Made by a program: the position numbers and the translations under genes. Below are positions 15,839 to 25,049 of a stretch of DNA of 64,000 nt, one piece after another (position 1 is the first letter of the stretch; every line of letters starts with the position of its first letter). A model generated the notes under the pieces. The model ran no database searches and was not told where the DNA came from. It saw nothing but the letters and a program-made list of their open reading frames with translations. Source of the DNA: UBA7803 sp034522075 (GTDB lineage: Bacteria; Pseudomonadota; Gammaproteobacteria; Pseudomonadales; Azotimanducaceae). The stretch spans positions 25,048 through 89,047 of the forward strand of contig JAXHLO010000018.1 of the NCBI GenBank assembly GCA_034522075.1, read 5' to 3'.

Positions 15839-16681
15839 ATGAGCACACCGGATATCGACATCGAGCAGCCGCCGGCCGAGTGGTTCGAGCCGCGTGAAGG
15901 CTTCACGTTCCGGCCCGCGACGATTTCCGTCAGCCGCGGCCATCAGGCCGAGAAGCTCGCGCTGTGCGGCCTGCCCGCCGGCGCGTTCGGCGATGCAGTG
16001 GACCCGTCATTCTTCATTGCCATCGGCATCCGCGCCGGCATCGCCAACGGCATCTCCGCCCAGGGCAACGTCAACATGCTGCAGCAACTGGTGCAGCATC
16101 GGCCGGCGCGGCTGGGCGAGCCGCTGCGGGTGCAGGGTGTCATCGACCGGGTGACCGAGGTACCGCGCGGGCGCACCGTACACACCGACGTGTGGTTCGA
16201 GGACGAGCACGGTGAGCGGGTGATTTCGGCGCCGCGCACGTCGCTGAAGCCCGACCCGGACAAGACCGGCAGCCGCGGCGCCGGCGAGCGGCCCCCGCCG
16301 GTGATCGAGAACATCGGCGCCCTCGAGCAGCTTTCCACCCACACCCTCACGCCCGAGATCGTCAAAGGCTACAGCAGCGAAGGCAACAGCATTCACTACG
16401 AAATGGAAGCCGCCAACCGGGCGGGCTTTCGCGCCCCGCTCATCGGCGGCGGCATGGGCGTGCACTACCTGTTGTGTGCCTTGTGGCAGCGCAGTCCGCC
16501 GCAGCGGCTGGATCTGGATATCTACTTCCGCCGGCCCATCTTCTGGGATGACACCTTCACGGCGGCGGCGGAAGCCGGCGCCAACGGCTGGCGCGCCATG
16601 GCGCTGATCAAAGACGGCAAGGTACTGACGGAGGCACGCATCAACGCCTGCACCGCCGTGTCCAACGGAGCCGGCCGATGA
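15839..16681 (+). CDS. MaoC-like hot-dog-fold dehydratase/thioesterase
   Basis: The 280-residue protein appears to have two hot-dog halves. The second half carries the segment EGNSIHYEMEAANRAGFRAPLIGGGMGVHYLL, comparable to the MaoC pattern in which the motif Asp/His sits before NPIH and A-x-x-GF...I-GG. The ending overlaps the next gene's start by four bases, coupling it to a class III CoA-transferase. Together they suggest hydration and CoA activation of a branched or polyketide-like acid. RBS AAGGGGG lies before the ATG. The exact substrate is unknown. Confidence 0.75.
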   Translation: MSTPDIDIEQPPAEWFEPREGFTFRPATISVSRGHQAEKLALCGLPAGAFGDAVDPSFFIAIGIRAGIANGISAQGNVNMLQQLVQHRPARLGEPLRVQGVIDRVTEVPRGRTVHTDVWFEDEHGERVISAPRTSLKPDPDKTGSRGAGERPPPVIENIGALEQLSTHTLTPEIVKGYSSEGNSIHYEMEAANRAGFRAPLIGGGMGVHYLLCALWQRSPPQRLDLDIYFRRPIFWDDTFTAAAEAGANGWRAMALIKDGKVLTEARINACTAVSNGAGR

Positions 16682-17877
16682 CCCAGGCATTCGCCGGCGT
16701 GCGCATCGTTGATTTCACCCAGGTGCTGGCCGGGCCGTTCGCGGTGATGCAGCTCGCCCTGCTCGGCGCCGAGGTGATCAAGGTGGAGCAGCCCGGCACC
16801 GGCGATCAGACCCGCGGGCTCATGAACGACGACACCGACGACGGCATGTCGCCGGCGTTCATGACCTGCAACGTCAACAAGAAAAGCCTCACCCTCGACC
16901 TCAAGGCATCCGCGGCGCGCGCCGTGGTGGAACGCCTGGTGGAGAGCGCCGACGTGGTGGTGGAGAACTTCCGCGCCGGCACCATGGAGCGCCTAGGCTT
17001 CGGCTACGAAGCACTGTCGAAGATCAAGCCGGACCTGATCTATTGCGCGGTGTCGGGCTATGGCCAGCGCGGGCCGATGGCCGGGCTCGCCGCCTACGAC
17101 GGCGCCATTCAGGCAGCGTCGGGCATGATGTCGCAGACGGGCCACGCCGAGACCGGACCGACGCGCACCGGCTACATGCCCGTGGACATGTGCACGGCCC
17201 TGAACACCGCCTTCGCCATTGCCGCGGCCCTGTACCGCAAGCAAACCACCGGCGAGGGCCAGTTCATCGACGTGGCCATGCTCGACACCGCCATCGTCGC
17301 CCAGGCGGCGCAGTTCAGCGGTTACCTGAATGCCGGCAAGCTGGTGGGCCTGAACGGCAACGCCTCACCCACCGGACAGCCCACGGCAGACGTGTTTCCC
17401 ACTCAGGATGGCTTCATCCAGATCACGGCGCTGCGCCAGAATCAGGTGGAAGCGCTGTTCACCGTCATCGGCGCAGCCGAGCAGCTGCAACGCCCCGAGT
17501 TCGCCGACTCGCGGGCGCGGCTGGCCAATCCCGACGCCGTGAAAACCTGCATTCGTGAGGCGCTGGCCCGGGACACCACCGCCAACTGGCGCCGCCGGCT
17601 GGAAGAAGCCGCGGTACCCGTCGCCGAGGTGCGCACACTCCCCGAGGTGGCGGCGGACGAGCACCTCAAACTCCGCGGGGTGCTGGAGACGCTGCCTTCG
17701 CCGCTGGGTAGTGAAAAGGACATTCACGTGGTGAAGGCCGGTTTCGTCACCGATCAGGACGGGCCGGCGATCCACGACGGCCCGCCGTTGCTGGGCGCGC
17801 ATACGCGGGAGATTCTGCGCGGGCTGGGTTACGACGATGGGGAGATCGAGGCACTGAAGACCGCAGGCGTCGTGTAG
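16678..17877 (+). CDS. Class III CoA-transferase (CaiB/BaiF family)
   Basis: A 399-residue protein starting MTQAFAGVRIVDFTQVLAGPFAVMQLALLGAEVIKVEQP, the standard opening of CaiB/BaiF enzymes. The catalytic aspartate follows in TGYMPVDMCTALNTAFAIAAALYRK, and the family helix DVVVENFRAGTMERLG and ADVVVEN are present. It moves CoA between carboxylic acids through an aspartyl-CoA intermediate. It is coupled by a four-base overlap to the MaoC-like gene. Length and motifs are complete. Confidence 0.92.
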   Translation: MTQAFAGVRIVDFTQVLAGPFAVMQLALLGAEVIKVEQPGTGDQTRGLMNDDTDDGMSPAFMTCNVNKKSLTLDLKASAARAVVERLVESADVVVENFRAGTMERLGFGYEALSKIKPDLIYCAVSGYGQRGPMAGLAAYDGAIQAASGMMSQTGHAETGPTRTGYMPVDMCTALNTAFAIAAALYRKQTTGEGQFIDVAMLDTAIVAQAAQFSGYLNAGKLVGLNGNASPTGQPTADVFPTQDGFIQITALRQNQVEALFTVIGAAEQLQRPEFADSRARLANPDAVKTCIREALARDTTANWRRRLEEAAVPVAEVRTLPEVAADEHLKLRGVLETLPSPLGSEKDIHVVKAGFVTDQDGPAIHDGPPLLGAHTREILRGLGYDDGEIEALKTAGVV

Positions 17878-17941
17878 GAGGCGCTGCCCGTCAGCGACAT
17901 GAGCACCGCGACCAGATCCACACTGGCGGACGAGCGATCGC

Positions 17942-19645
17942 CTACAGGTGGGTCGCCTGCCCCGCGATGATGTACCAGGTCACCACCAACCCGCTCATGA
18001 CCGCGCCCGCAGCGGCACCGCCGGTACGGCGCCAGGCGAACACCGACACGATTGCCGTGAACGCGAGCACCGGCACGAACTGGATGGCGACGATCGTGAA
18101 CAGCGGATCCACGCCGGGAAGATGTCCAGCGACGAGCAGGTACACGTACACCGCAACCAGCATCAGCGCCAGGCCGCCGACGGTGCCCAGGATTGCTGCG
18201 GCGTATTGCACGCCGGCCGGCTTGTGCAGCGACATGTGCCGATGCCATTGCTGCTGGATGACCCAGAAGAAGGCGGTAAACGGGATCAGATACGCCAGAA
18301 AGGCCGGCAAGTGGTGCGGCGCCATGGGTTTGAGGGCCACCACCCAGAAGCGCATGTCGGTGTGAAACAGCCAGGACGACAACAGCACCGCCAGATACAG
18401 CACCGCGACCGACGCCAGCGCCGCCACAGCTACCCCGGCGAGCGGCGGGGCGTCCGCCGGCCGGGGCACGGCGTTCAACGGTGAGCGACGGGCAGGCAAC
18501 AGCATCCCCATCAGCAGGGCGAACGCCCCGTTGCCGAGCGCCCACACGAGGATCTGGTTGGTCACGGCCTGCGGGAATATCGCATTCGGGGCGAATGCCG
18601 CACCAAGCCCGGTGAGCGGGTAGAAGGTCAGTGCGGGCACGGCGGCCGTCACCAGCAGGCCAGCCCACCAGCCGCGAGCGGGCGCCGCCACTGCGGCCGG
18701 GGCCGGCTGTTCCAGCGGCGAGAATCTCCGCAGAATCAGATCGAAGGTGCCGAGCAGCAGACACACGCCGCCGATCAGCGCGATCAGCGTGCCGATTTCC
18801 TTGTACAACCAGATCTGGTCGTCCACCGGCAGGGGCTGACCGCCCATGAGGGTGCGCTGCATCCACGTCACGGTATCGGCAACCGCGTCGTGGGAGAGAT
18901 GATCGCCCGGATGCGTGGTGCTCGGCATCGCCAGCCAGCGCGCGTCGCCGGCCTCGATGGAGCCGTACAGCCGGCCGGGCTCGACGGCCCCTTCGGTGCC
19001 GAACACCGCCTGCAGCTTGTCGCTTCTTACCACATCGGCGGCGTTCTCGACCCCCCACATCAGCTCGGCGAACTCGTCATAGCGGCTGAAGATCACCGCC
19101 AGGTTTCTGGGAAACGCGGGGCTGCCCGCCGGCGCGAACGGCGCGCCCGTCGACGACCCCACTAGCACCAGCGCCCGGTAGCCGTCCGGTTGGTCAGCCG
19201 CAGCGGCCAGCGCCGTCCAGCCGCCCATGCTGTGGCCGGTGAGGCCGACGTTGCCGGCATCGACGAACGGCAGGCTGCGCAGGTAGCGCAACGCCGCGGG
19301 TCCGCCGAAGCCGGCGCTGAACGCCGCCCCCTCGCTGAAGCCGTGGCCGGTCTGGTCGATCGCCAGCACCACGTAGCCGCGGCGCGCCAGCTCGATGGCG
19401 AACGGGCTCTGGGTTTCGCGGGAGTTGATGTAGCCGTGCACCGCCAGCACACCAGGCGCCGGGTTCTCAGGGACGGCATTGGGTGGCTTGTAGAGCAGCG
19501 CCGACAGCCGCTTGTCCGCCTCCAGCGGAATGCGCACGTCCTCGACCTCCACCCCGCCGGCAGTCTGGATCAGATAGGCGAGGCCGCCGCCTGCCAAAAC
19601 CAACAGACAACCGACGCCTGCCAGCCATACCTTCGAGCGCAACAT
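17942..19645 (-). CDS. Alpha/beta hydrolase fused to a multi-pass membrane domain
   Basis: A 567-residue protein. Residues 8-28 form an N-terminal membrane anchor (GVGCLLVLAGGGLAYLIQ). An alpha/beta hydrolase domain follows, with HGYINSRETQ near the oxyanion hole and the nucleophile elbow GLTGHSMGGWTAL. The triad His is probably in STTHPGDHLSHD. From about residue 280 onward at least seven hydrophobic helices follow (LIALIGGVCLLLGTFDLIL and others to VTWYIIAGQATHL). The catalytic domain should face the periplasm if the N-terminus is cytoplasmic. Similar fusions occur in bacteria but the substrate is unknown. It converges with the CoA-transferase gene. Confidence 0.8.
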   Translation of the reverse strand: MLRSKVWLAGVGCLLVLAGGGLAYLIQTAGGVEVEDVRIPLEADKRLSALLYKPPNAVPENPAPGVLAVHGYINSRETQSPFAIELARRGYVVLAIDQTGHGFSEGAAFSAGFGGPAALRYLRSLPFVDAGNVGLTGHSMGGWTALAAAADQPDGYRALVLVGSSTGAPFAPAGSPAFPRNLAVIFSRYDEFAELMWGVENAADVVRSDKLQAVFGTEGAVEPGRLYGSIEAGDARWLAMPSTTHPGDHLSHDAVADTVTWMQRTLMGGQPLPVDDQIWLYKEIGTLIALIGGVCLLLGTFDLILRRFSPLEQPAPAAVAAPARGWWAGLLVTAAVPALTFYPLTGLGAAFAPNAIFPQAVTNQILVWALGNGAFALLMGMLLPARRSPLNAVPRPADAPPLAGVAVAALASVAVLYLAVLLSSWLFHTDMRFWVVALKPMAPHHLPAFLAYLIPFTAFFWVIQQQWHRHMSLHKPAGVQYAAAILGTVGGLALMLVAVYVYLLVAGHLPGVDPLFTIVAIQFVPVLAFTAIVSVFAWRRTGGAAAGAVMSGLVVTWYIIAGQATHL

Positions 19646-19750
19646 GAATGGTCTCCTCCCCCGGTGCCGAGCACCCTACGTCGGGACGCACTGGACGGCA
19701 ACACAAGGCTCTGGACACGGGATTCTCGACTTCAATCAATCGCCGCCGGA

Positions 19751-20083
19751 CTACGGCCTTCCCTCGATAAGACGCCGCTCCAGCGACGACTGCATATCCC
19801 TGCGGCCATCAGCAATCAACAGAACCAGAACTTCGTTTCCGATCACCCGGTAGATGATCCGATAGGGCTTGAAGTAGACCTCGCGGTACTCGCGTACGCC
19901 GATGGCGGAAAGTTCTCCAGGATACGCGCCGCGTTCTGGATTTCGGCTGAGACTGGAGAGAGCTTTTTCGATCTGATCGAGCACACGATCTGCACTCGCA
20001 GCGGAGTCGTGCGCGCCAATGTATTCGATCAGTTCTTCGAGATCAGCCGCAGCATCGTCGGTCAGGGAGACCGAGTGGCTCAT
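19751..20083 (-). CDS. parE: ParE/RelE-type toxin
   Basis: The 110-residue protein (MSHSVSLTDDAAADLEELIEYI) has the ParE/RelE fold: two N-terminal helices, then SLSRNPERGAYPGELSAIGVREYREVYFKPYRIIYRVIGNEVLVLLIADGRRD, the beta-sheet core with the typical YRIIYRV strand and the C-terminal GRRD. ParE proteins poison DNA gyrase; RelE proteins cleave mRNA. The R-x-Y-x-V-Y pattern favours ParE. The start overlaps the antitoxin stop by four bases. It is probably functional. Confidence 0.85.
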   Translation of the reverse strand: MSHSVSLTDDAAADLEELIEYIGAHDSAASADRVLDQIEKALSSLSRNPERGAYPGELSAIGVREYREVYFKPYRIIYRVIGNEVLVLLIADGRRDMQSSLERRLIEGRP

Positions 20084-20382
20084 CGAGTACCGGATTCCCT
20101 GGCAGAGGTCGATGCTCCTCTTCGTTCACGGAGCCGGCGAACGACTTCCGTCGCGGGCTGGGTCCGGCCACCCTCCGCCTGGCTGATGCCCAGCGCGAGG
20201 ATTTTCAACAGCGCCAGCGTTTCCTGGGTTCGCTCGTAGCTGTCGATGTCCTGCAACACCACCTTTGCCTCGCCATTCTGCGTGATCACCAACGGAGTTC
20301 CGCGTTTGCCAAGATCACGCACGATCTCCGCCGCATGGGCCTTCAGGTAGCTGATGGGCTTTATCTGCTCGGACAGCTTCAT
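20080..20382 (-). CDS. Phd/YefM-family antitoxin
   Basis: The 100-residue product opens MKLSEQIKPISYLKAHAAEIVRDLG and continues with TPLVITQNGEAKVVLQDIDSYER, the Phd/YefM DNA-binding fold with the classic ITQNGEAKVV strand. Its C-terminal tail (LRERRGASTSARESGTR) would bind the toxin. It is first in the operon with the ParE-like toxin, overlapping by four bases. Autorepression is expected from the family. Confidence 0.88.
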   Translation of the reverse strand: MKLSEQIKPISYLKAHAAEIVRDLGKRGTPLVITQNGEAKVVLQDIDSYERTQETLALLKILALGISQAEGGRTQPATEVVRRLRERRGASTSARESGTR

Positions 20383-20581
20383 GGCGACTCCTTACGGACT
20401 TAATTCAGACCGAATATAGGCTTCATTGCTGCCGCCTTCAAGCCAGCAAGCGGACAGCTTGCCTTCGATAAGGTGCAGTTCACAGGTCAGTCCCAGCCGT
20501 GACTTGCAGCCATATACCGGTGTCACCATAGTACGGCCGGCGGCGCTGACCCGCCGCGCTGGAACAGGAGGACAGAATTTC

Positions 20582-21793
20582 ATGGCGAAACAAGCAAAAC
20601 GCACGTCGATGCTCGGATTCGCCGGGATGCTGCTGAGCATTTTCACCGCAGGGGCAGTTGCAGAGCCGGGTTCGTCCGCGACAAACGTGATCAAAGCCTG
20701 TCCCGACGGTTCAAGGTTGGTGAATTTCACACTGCTCGACATTGGCGACCTGGGCAGCGTGGACATCGCCGCAAGCTGTGTCCGTACGGCTCAGGATGAA
20801 GACGAGGCCAGGCGGCGCCCTCCCGGTATTGTTGCGGTCTGGGTGCAGAACGACGACGGCGACTTCGACCGGCAACAGCTCCTCACCACATGGCGCCCGA
20901 CAGCGGCGCTCGCGGCCGGTGATCTGGACGGCGACTACGAGCACGATCTCGCCGTGGTGGCACAGAACCCGGGAACGCGAGGGGTGGCAGTATTCCTGAA
21001 CAATGGCGATGGATCGTTCGACCCTGAGCCGATCACGCATCGCATGAGCGGCGCCGCAGCGGAGCATGTCATTTTCCACGATACGGCTCATACCGAGCGC
21101 ATGGATCTGATCGTGACCGGATCCGGGTACGCCAGCGGCATGGTGCTGACCAATCAGGGCCCGGATAGCTACGAGCGTTTTTCCGAGGCTCTGTTTCTGC
21201 CGGACGAGAAGGGGCTTGCCACGGCGGTGCACGAGATGTCGGGTGACACGGAGCCGGATCTCGCGGTGACGCAGTACCGCAAGGGGCGCATCAGCCTTTT
21301 CGCAGGCGGCCTTGACGACACGCTGGATGTATCGCTGGGGAAATCCGTACGCTCGGCAGCGGAGGTCATTGGCGGCGGAGACTTCAACGGCAACCGCGTG
21401 CCTGATCTGGTGTTGCTGGGTCGTGCCGACGACGGCGCGGCTCCCGTGTATCTCGCCCTCAGCGAAAGTCCGCAGGCATGGTCCATCACCGACCCGCTGG
21501 CGGGTGTAACGGCAGCCCGGCAGGCATTTCGCGGCGACTTCGACAGCGACGGCGCCGTCGACCTGGTGTTGCTCACCGACGCTGCGATGGAAGGCGACGC
21601 CAGTCATGCAGATATTTTCATGGCGGCAGAGTCCGGGGGCGATGTAAGTTACCAGCCTGCGGGGCAGATACCGTTGGCGGAGCCGCCGCACATCGCTCTT
21701 GCTGCAGACATGCGCAACCAGGGGCACACCAGTCTGGTGGTCGGCAATCGCGACAGCGGCCGTATAACGGTTCATACCTGGCAGGCTGAATAA
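20582..21793 (+). CDS. Secreted FG-GAP/VCBS-like beta-propeller protein
   Basis: A 403-residue protein with a signal peptide (KRTSMLGFAGMLLSIFTAGAVAEP). The rest contains repeated units of the FG-GAP/VCBS kind: AAGDLDGDYEHDLAVVAQ, FLNNGDGSFDPEPI, GGDFNGNRVPDLVLLGR and RGDFDSDGAVDLVLLTD, each with the acidic calcium loop D-x-D/N-x-D. This predicts a secreted calcium-binding beta-propeller. The start at 20582 follows AGGAGGACAG; the frame is open further upstream without a signal sequence. Partner and role are unknown. Confidence 0.8.
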   Translation: MAKQAKRTSMLGFAGMLLSIFTAGAVAEPGSSATNVIKACPDGSRLVNFTLLDIGDLGSVDIAASCVRTAQDEDEARRRPPGIVAVWVQNDDGDFDRQQLLTTWRPTAALAAGDLDGDYEHDLAVVAQNPGTRGVAVFLNNGDGSFDPEPITHRMSGAAAEHVIFHDTAHTERMDLIVTGSGYASGMVLTNQGPDSYERFSEALFLPDEKGLATAVHEMSGDTEPDLAVTQYRKGRISLFAGGLDDTLDVSLGKSVRSAAEVIGGGDFNGNRVPDLVLLGRADDGAAPVYLALSESPQAWSITDPLAGVTAARQAFRGDFDSDGAVDLVLLTDAAMEGDASHADIFMAAESGGDVSYQPAGQIPLAEPPHIALAADMRNQGHTSLVVGNRDSGRITVHTWQAE

Positions 21794-21821
21794 AGCGACA
21801 GGCACCGGTAAAGGAGAGCAC

Positions 21822-22256
21822 ATGACCGACTACATCCCCCCAACCATCGACTGGGTCCGCAAGCACGTCGAGAAGTACGAAGGCAGCGGCGGCACCGAAG
21901 GCACCACCCTGCTCGATACGGGTCTGCCCTGCATCATCGTCACCCACAAAGGCGGCAAGACCGGCGCCATCCGCAAGATCCCGCTGATGCGGGTGAAGGT
22001 GGACGACGGCTACGTCCTCGTCGGCTCCATGGGCGGGCAGCCGAAAAACCCGGTGTGGGTGTACAACCTGCGCGCCAATCCCGACGTGGAAATACGCGAT
22101 GGCACCGAGGTGCAGAAGATGCGGGTGCGCGAAGTAACCGACGACGCGGAGCGCAAACGTCTTTGGTCGGCGGCGGTCGAAGCCTTCCCCACCTACGACG
22201 AGTATCGGGCCAAGACCGATCGCACGATCCCGGTGTTCATCGCCGAGCCGGTATAG
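21822..22256 (+). CDS. Deazaflavin/quinone nitroreductase-family protein (DDN-like)
   Basis: The 144-residue protein (LLDTGLPCIIVTHKGGKTGAIRKIPLMRVKVDDGYVLVGSMGGQPKNPVWVYNLRANPDVEI) matches the DUF385/DDN split-barrel family, with the K-T-G and G-x-x-x-P-x-W-x-x-N-L-x-A-N-P signature that binds F420 in Mycobacterium Ddn. Family members in proteobacteria may use another flavin. RBS AAAGGAGAG lies before the ATG. Its stop is directly followed by the ATG of the hydrolase at 22257, so they form an operon. Confidence 0.88.
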   Translation: MTDYIPPTIDWVRKHVEKYEGSGGTEGTTLLDTGLPCIIVTHKGGKTGAIRKIPLMRVKVDDGYVLVGSMGGQPKNPVWVYNLRANPDVEIRDGTEVQKMRVREVTDDAERKRLWSAAVEAFPTYDEYRAKTDRTIPVFIAEPV

Positions 22257-23645
22257 ATGAAGGCACAAGCTGAAACGACCGCTACGGTGGAAGGTCCCGT
22301 CGAAGGCGGCAAGCACGGCTGGCCGTTCGCCGCGTCCCTGCGCGACGTCGCCGCATTAGGCTACGAGGAAGTCGAGTATTTCCTCGCCGGCACCGCGAAG
22401 CGCTACCGCGACGTCAACGACTCCATGTCACGCCGCGACGGTTACTGGGAGGCTGAGGAAGCCGGCCAGGCGGAATTCCGCACCCGCATGCTCGTCTACC
22501 GGCCTCGCGACCCGGCGCGCTTCAACGGTACGGTGATTCTGAACTGGAACAACGTCACCGCCGGCTACGACCTGTTCGGCGCGGAAAGCCTGGAGCTGTT
22601 CGAAGGCGGCTTCGCCGTGGTCTTTCTGACAACCCAGAAGGTCGGCATCGAGGGACTGCCGCCAGTGCGCCAGGGCCTTGCCCACTGGGACCCGGAGCGC
22701 TACGGCACGCTGTTCATCCCGTCCGACGACTACGCCTACGACGTGTTCACCCAGGCCGCTCTGGCGGTGGGCCCGGACCGGGACCGCGACCCGGACCCGC
22801 TAGGCGGCCTGAACGTACAACGCGTCATCGGTTGGGGCGCCTCACAATCGGCCGGCCGGCTCGCCACCTACCTGAATGCCATTCAGCCCCTGACTCAGGC
22901 TCTGGACGGCTGCATTCTGGCCATCTACTTCGGCCGCGGCACGCCGCTCGAGGTGGGCGACACGGTGGTCAACATCAACGAGCGGCCGGCCGGGGCCACG
23001 CAGAATCAGCTCGTGGGCAGCAATCTGATCCGCGACGATCTGGACATTCCCGTGTTCGTGGTGAACTCCGAGTTGGAAGCCATGGCCTGCTACCGCGTGC
23101 GCCAGCCGGATACCGACACCTTCCGTTACTGGGAAGCCGCCGGCACCTGTCACGTGTCGCAGCAGGTTCAGCACACCCGCGAGACCCTGCAGGAACGCGA
23201 CGGCCTCAAGGGCCGGCCCATGGACCCGGACGTCAACGCCGTACCCATGGGGCTGCTTTACGACGCGGTGTTCCACCATATGCAGCGCTGGATGGCCGAG
23301 GGCATCGCGCCGCCGGTGCAGCCGAAGATCGAGTTCGCCGGCGAGCCGCCGCAGATCGTGCGCGACGAGCACGGCATCGCCACCGGCGGCATCCGTCTGC
23401 CCCAGGTCGAGGTGCCGCTGGCTACCAACAGCGCCATTCCCCGCGGCGAAGGCATCTTTGCCCTGCTGGGTGGGAGCTGTGAGCCGTTTCCCGCGGACAA
23501 GGTCCGCGCGCTCTATGGTGACGAGGCTGCGTTTCTCGCGCAGTTCGAGGCGGCCGCACAGCGGGCCATGGAAGCGCAGGTGCTGCGGCCGCGGGATGTG
23601 CCGCTGCTCGTGGAGGAAGCCCGGGGATTGTGGCCGGGGCAGTAG
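22257..23645 (+). CDS. Alpha/beta hydrolase-domain protein
   Basis: A 462-residue protein. It contains FNGTVILNWNNVTAGYD in place of the usual oxyanion region, the nucleophile elbow VIGWGASQSAGRLATYLN (G-A-S-Q-S) and late segments ACYRVRQPDTDTFRYWEAAGTCHVS that supply the His of the triad. These are marks of the large alpha/beta hydrolase domain family (PF20091 type) common in lipid- and terpenoid-using bacteria. No signal peptide is seen. It starts on the base after the stop of the DDN-like gene. Confidence 0.75.
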   Translation: MKAQAETTATVEGPVEGGKHGWPFAASLRDVAALGYEEVEYFLAGTAKRYRDVNDSMSRRDGYWEAEEAGQAEFRTRMLVYRPRDPARFNGTVILNWNNVTAGYDLFGAESLELFEGGFAVVFLTTQKVGIEGLPPVRQGLAHWDPERYGTLFIPSDDYAYDVFTQAALAVGPDRDRDPDPLGGLNVQRVIGWGASQSAGRLATYLNAIQPLTQALDGCILAIYFGRGTPLEVGDTVVNINERPAGATQNQLVGSNLIRDDLDIPVFVVNSELEAMACYRVRQPDTDTFRYWEAAGTCHVSQQVQHTRETLQERDGLKGRPMDPDVNAVPMGLLYDAVFHHMQRWMAEGIAPPVQPKIEFAGEPPQIVRDEHGIATGGIRLPQVEVPLATNSAIPRGEGIFALLGGSCEPFPADKVRALYGDEAAFLAQFEAAAQRAMEAQVLRPRDVPLLVEEARGLWPGQ

Positions 23646-23797
23646 CCCGCGGCGCCAGTGGAATCCAGACGAAAGCCGGCATACACTTCCGGGTCCGAGG
23701 GAGACTGGGGCGCGACCCGGTTTCAGCAGCATCCCTCCGGGCGCGTCGGCCGTACCGTACAGCCTCCTTGATCCAAGACGGCACAAGGAGCATTCCA

Positions 23798-24556
23798 ATG
23801 AACACTCTCTTCCCGTTCGGGCGCGCCACCTGCGCGCTCATCCTGTTCGGCCTCTGCCTGACGGCCAACCCCGCCGGCGCTGCTGTGCGCGAAGTCTTCG
23901 ACTGCAGCTATCGTGATGGCGCCGATCGCAGCGATCTCATGAATGCGCGCAACTACCTGGTCGAGCAGTCCGATGCGATCGGTCTATCAGACATGCAGGC
24001 GTTTCTGTGGACGCCTTACAAGGTTCCGAACTTTCAGGGCGATTTCCTGTGGTTCAACAGCTTTCCTGACCTGAACGCCTTTGCGGCCGCGGCCAACGCT
24101 TACGTTTCGACGGACGCGGGTCGTGCCGTCGCACAACGCTTCGACCGGATCGTGACGTGCACCTCGAGCCTGGCGGACGTGGAACTGGTGCACGAGCCGA
24201 AGCAGCCGCTCGATATCGAGTTGCCCGCGCTTCTGGCCTCGTACGCCTGCACGTTGAAGCCCGGCCAGAACGCATCCAGCGTTGGAGACGTCCTCACCCA
24301 CTACCAGGATGTTCTCGCTGGGACCGGCATGCACGACGATCACGCGTTCTACGCCGTTACGCCCTTGCTGGGGACGGGCGAGATCGACCGCTACTTCTTC
24401 GGCGTGCACGCGGACCTGCCAGCCTGGGCGGCCCGGGAAACCGCCATGCAGACCAGCGAAGCGGCCGCCATGTTCGGCCGGCATGTCGATCAGGTGATGG
24501 ATTGCGCCAGCGCTCTGTGGTGGGGCGAGCCGATCATTCCGGTCCCCGAGGAGTAA
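23798..24556 (+). CDS. Secreted protein of unknown function
   Basis: A 252-residue protein with a clear signal peptide ending ANPAGAA. The mature part begins VREVFDCSYRDGADRSDLMNARNYLVEQSD and is divided into two similar halves, each with a central Cys (FDCSYRDG and YACTLKPGQN) followed by a FLW or AFYAVTPLLG strand; this looks like an internal duplication. Conserved-looking cysteines could pair in the periplasm. RBS AAGGAG precedes the ATG at 23798. I do not recognise a named family. A hairpin follows the stop. Confidence 0.65.
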   Translation: MNTLFPFGRATCALILFGLCLTANPAGAAVREVFDCSYRDGADRSDLMNARNYLVEQSDAIGLSDMQAFLWTPYKVPNFQGDFLWFNSFPDLNAFAAAANAYVSTDAGRAVAQRFDRIVTCTSSLADVELVHEPKQPLDIELPALLASYACTLKPGQNASSVGDVLTHYQDVLAGTGMHDDHAFYAVTPLLGTGEIDRYFFGVHADLPAWAARETAMQTSEAAAMFGRHVDQVMDCASALWWGEPIIPVPEE

Positions 24557-24575
24557 CCGCCGGTGTTGATGTGCC

Positions 24576-24603
24576 ACCCCGCGAGAATGCTTCCTCGCGG
24601 GGT
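24576..24603 (+). terminator. Hairpin after the secreted-protein gene
   Basis: ACCCCGCGAG (24576-24585) pairs perfectly with CTCGCGGGGT (24594-24603) around an 8-base loop, 20 bases after the stop at 24556. It is stable and GC-rich but lacks a following T-run, so it may be an attenuating or 3'-end protecting hairpin rather than a classical terminator. Confidence 0.6.
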
Positions 24604-24673
24604 AACGAATCTGCAGATCTGACTCTCCGGGAAACACCTGTCTCCGATCGGTCGGCAGGAGCACCAGACCCAG

Positions 24674-24707
24674 CCAGAACTGGTATCCGATTGGATACCA
24701 GTTCTGG
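24674..24707. promoter_or_regulatory. Perfect palindromic operator of the XRE-nucleotidyltransferase pair
   Basis: CCAGAACTGGTATCC (24674-24688) and GGATACCAGTTCTGG (24693-24707) are exact inverted copies separated by GATT. The site ends 12 bases before the ATG of the XRE gene and no Shine-Dalgarno is visible between them, so it should overlap the promoter or transcript start. Binding by the XRE protein, repressing its own operon, is the natural reading. Confidence 0.75.
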
Positions 24708-24719
24708 TAAGCTCGCCCC

Positions 24720-25049
24720 ATGGGCCCGCGCAATCAGAGTCAGATAGCCAGCGCGCTGCACAGCGCGCGCCACGAGGCGGGGCTGTCGCTGCGCGAGCTT
24801 GCCGCCCGGGCGGGCACCTCCCATGCCACCGTCCTGGCCTACGAGCAAGGCACCAAGGTGCCCGGCGCAGCGACCTTCGTGCGGCTGCTGGAGGCCTGCG
24901 GCTACGCCATGGAAATTCGACTCGACCGGCGAATTCGCGAACGCGACGGCCTCGCCCGGGGCGACGAGCTCGAGCAGGTGCTGCGCCTCGCTGAGCAGTT
25001 CCCGGTGCGGATGCCGAAGCGGATGGACTACCCGCGGCTGCCCGGCTGA
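24720..25049 (+). CDS. XRE-family helix-turn-helix regulator/antitoxin
   Basis: The 109-residue protein has a helix-turn-helix domain at residues 8-60 (SQIASALHSARHEAGLSLRELAARAGTSHATVLAYEQGTKVP), with AATFVRLLEACGYAMEIRLDRR following as seen in XRE antitoxins. Its stop overlaps the start of the next gene by one base (TGATG). A perfect palindrome lies just upstream. I read it as the antitoxin and repressor of a two-gene module. Confidence 0.82.
   Translation: MGPRNQSQIASALHSARHEAGLSLRELAARAGTSHATVLAYEQGTKVPGAATFVRLLEACGYAMEIRLDRRIRERDGLARGDELEQVLRLAEQFPVRMPKRMDYPRLPG

Noticed and set aside
24576..24603. Hairpin as an operator of the XRE pair
   Set aside because: It is much closer to the stop of the preceding gene and unrelated in sequence to the palindrome before the XRE gene.
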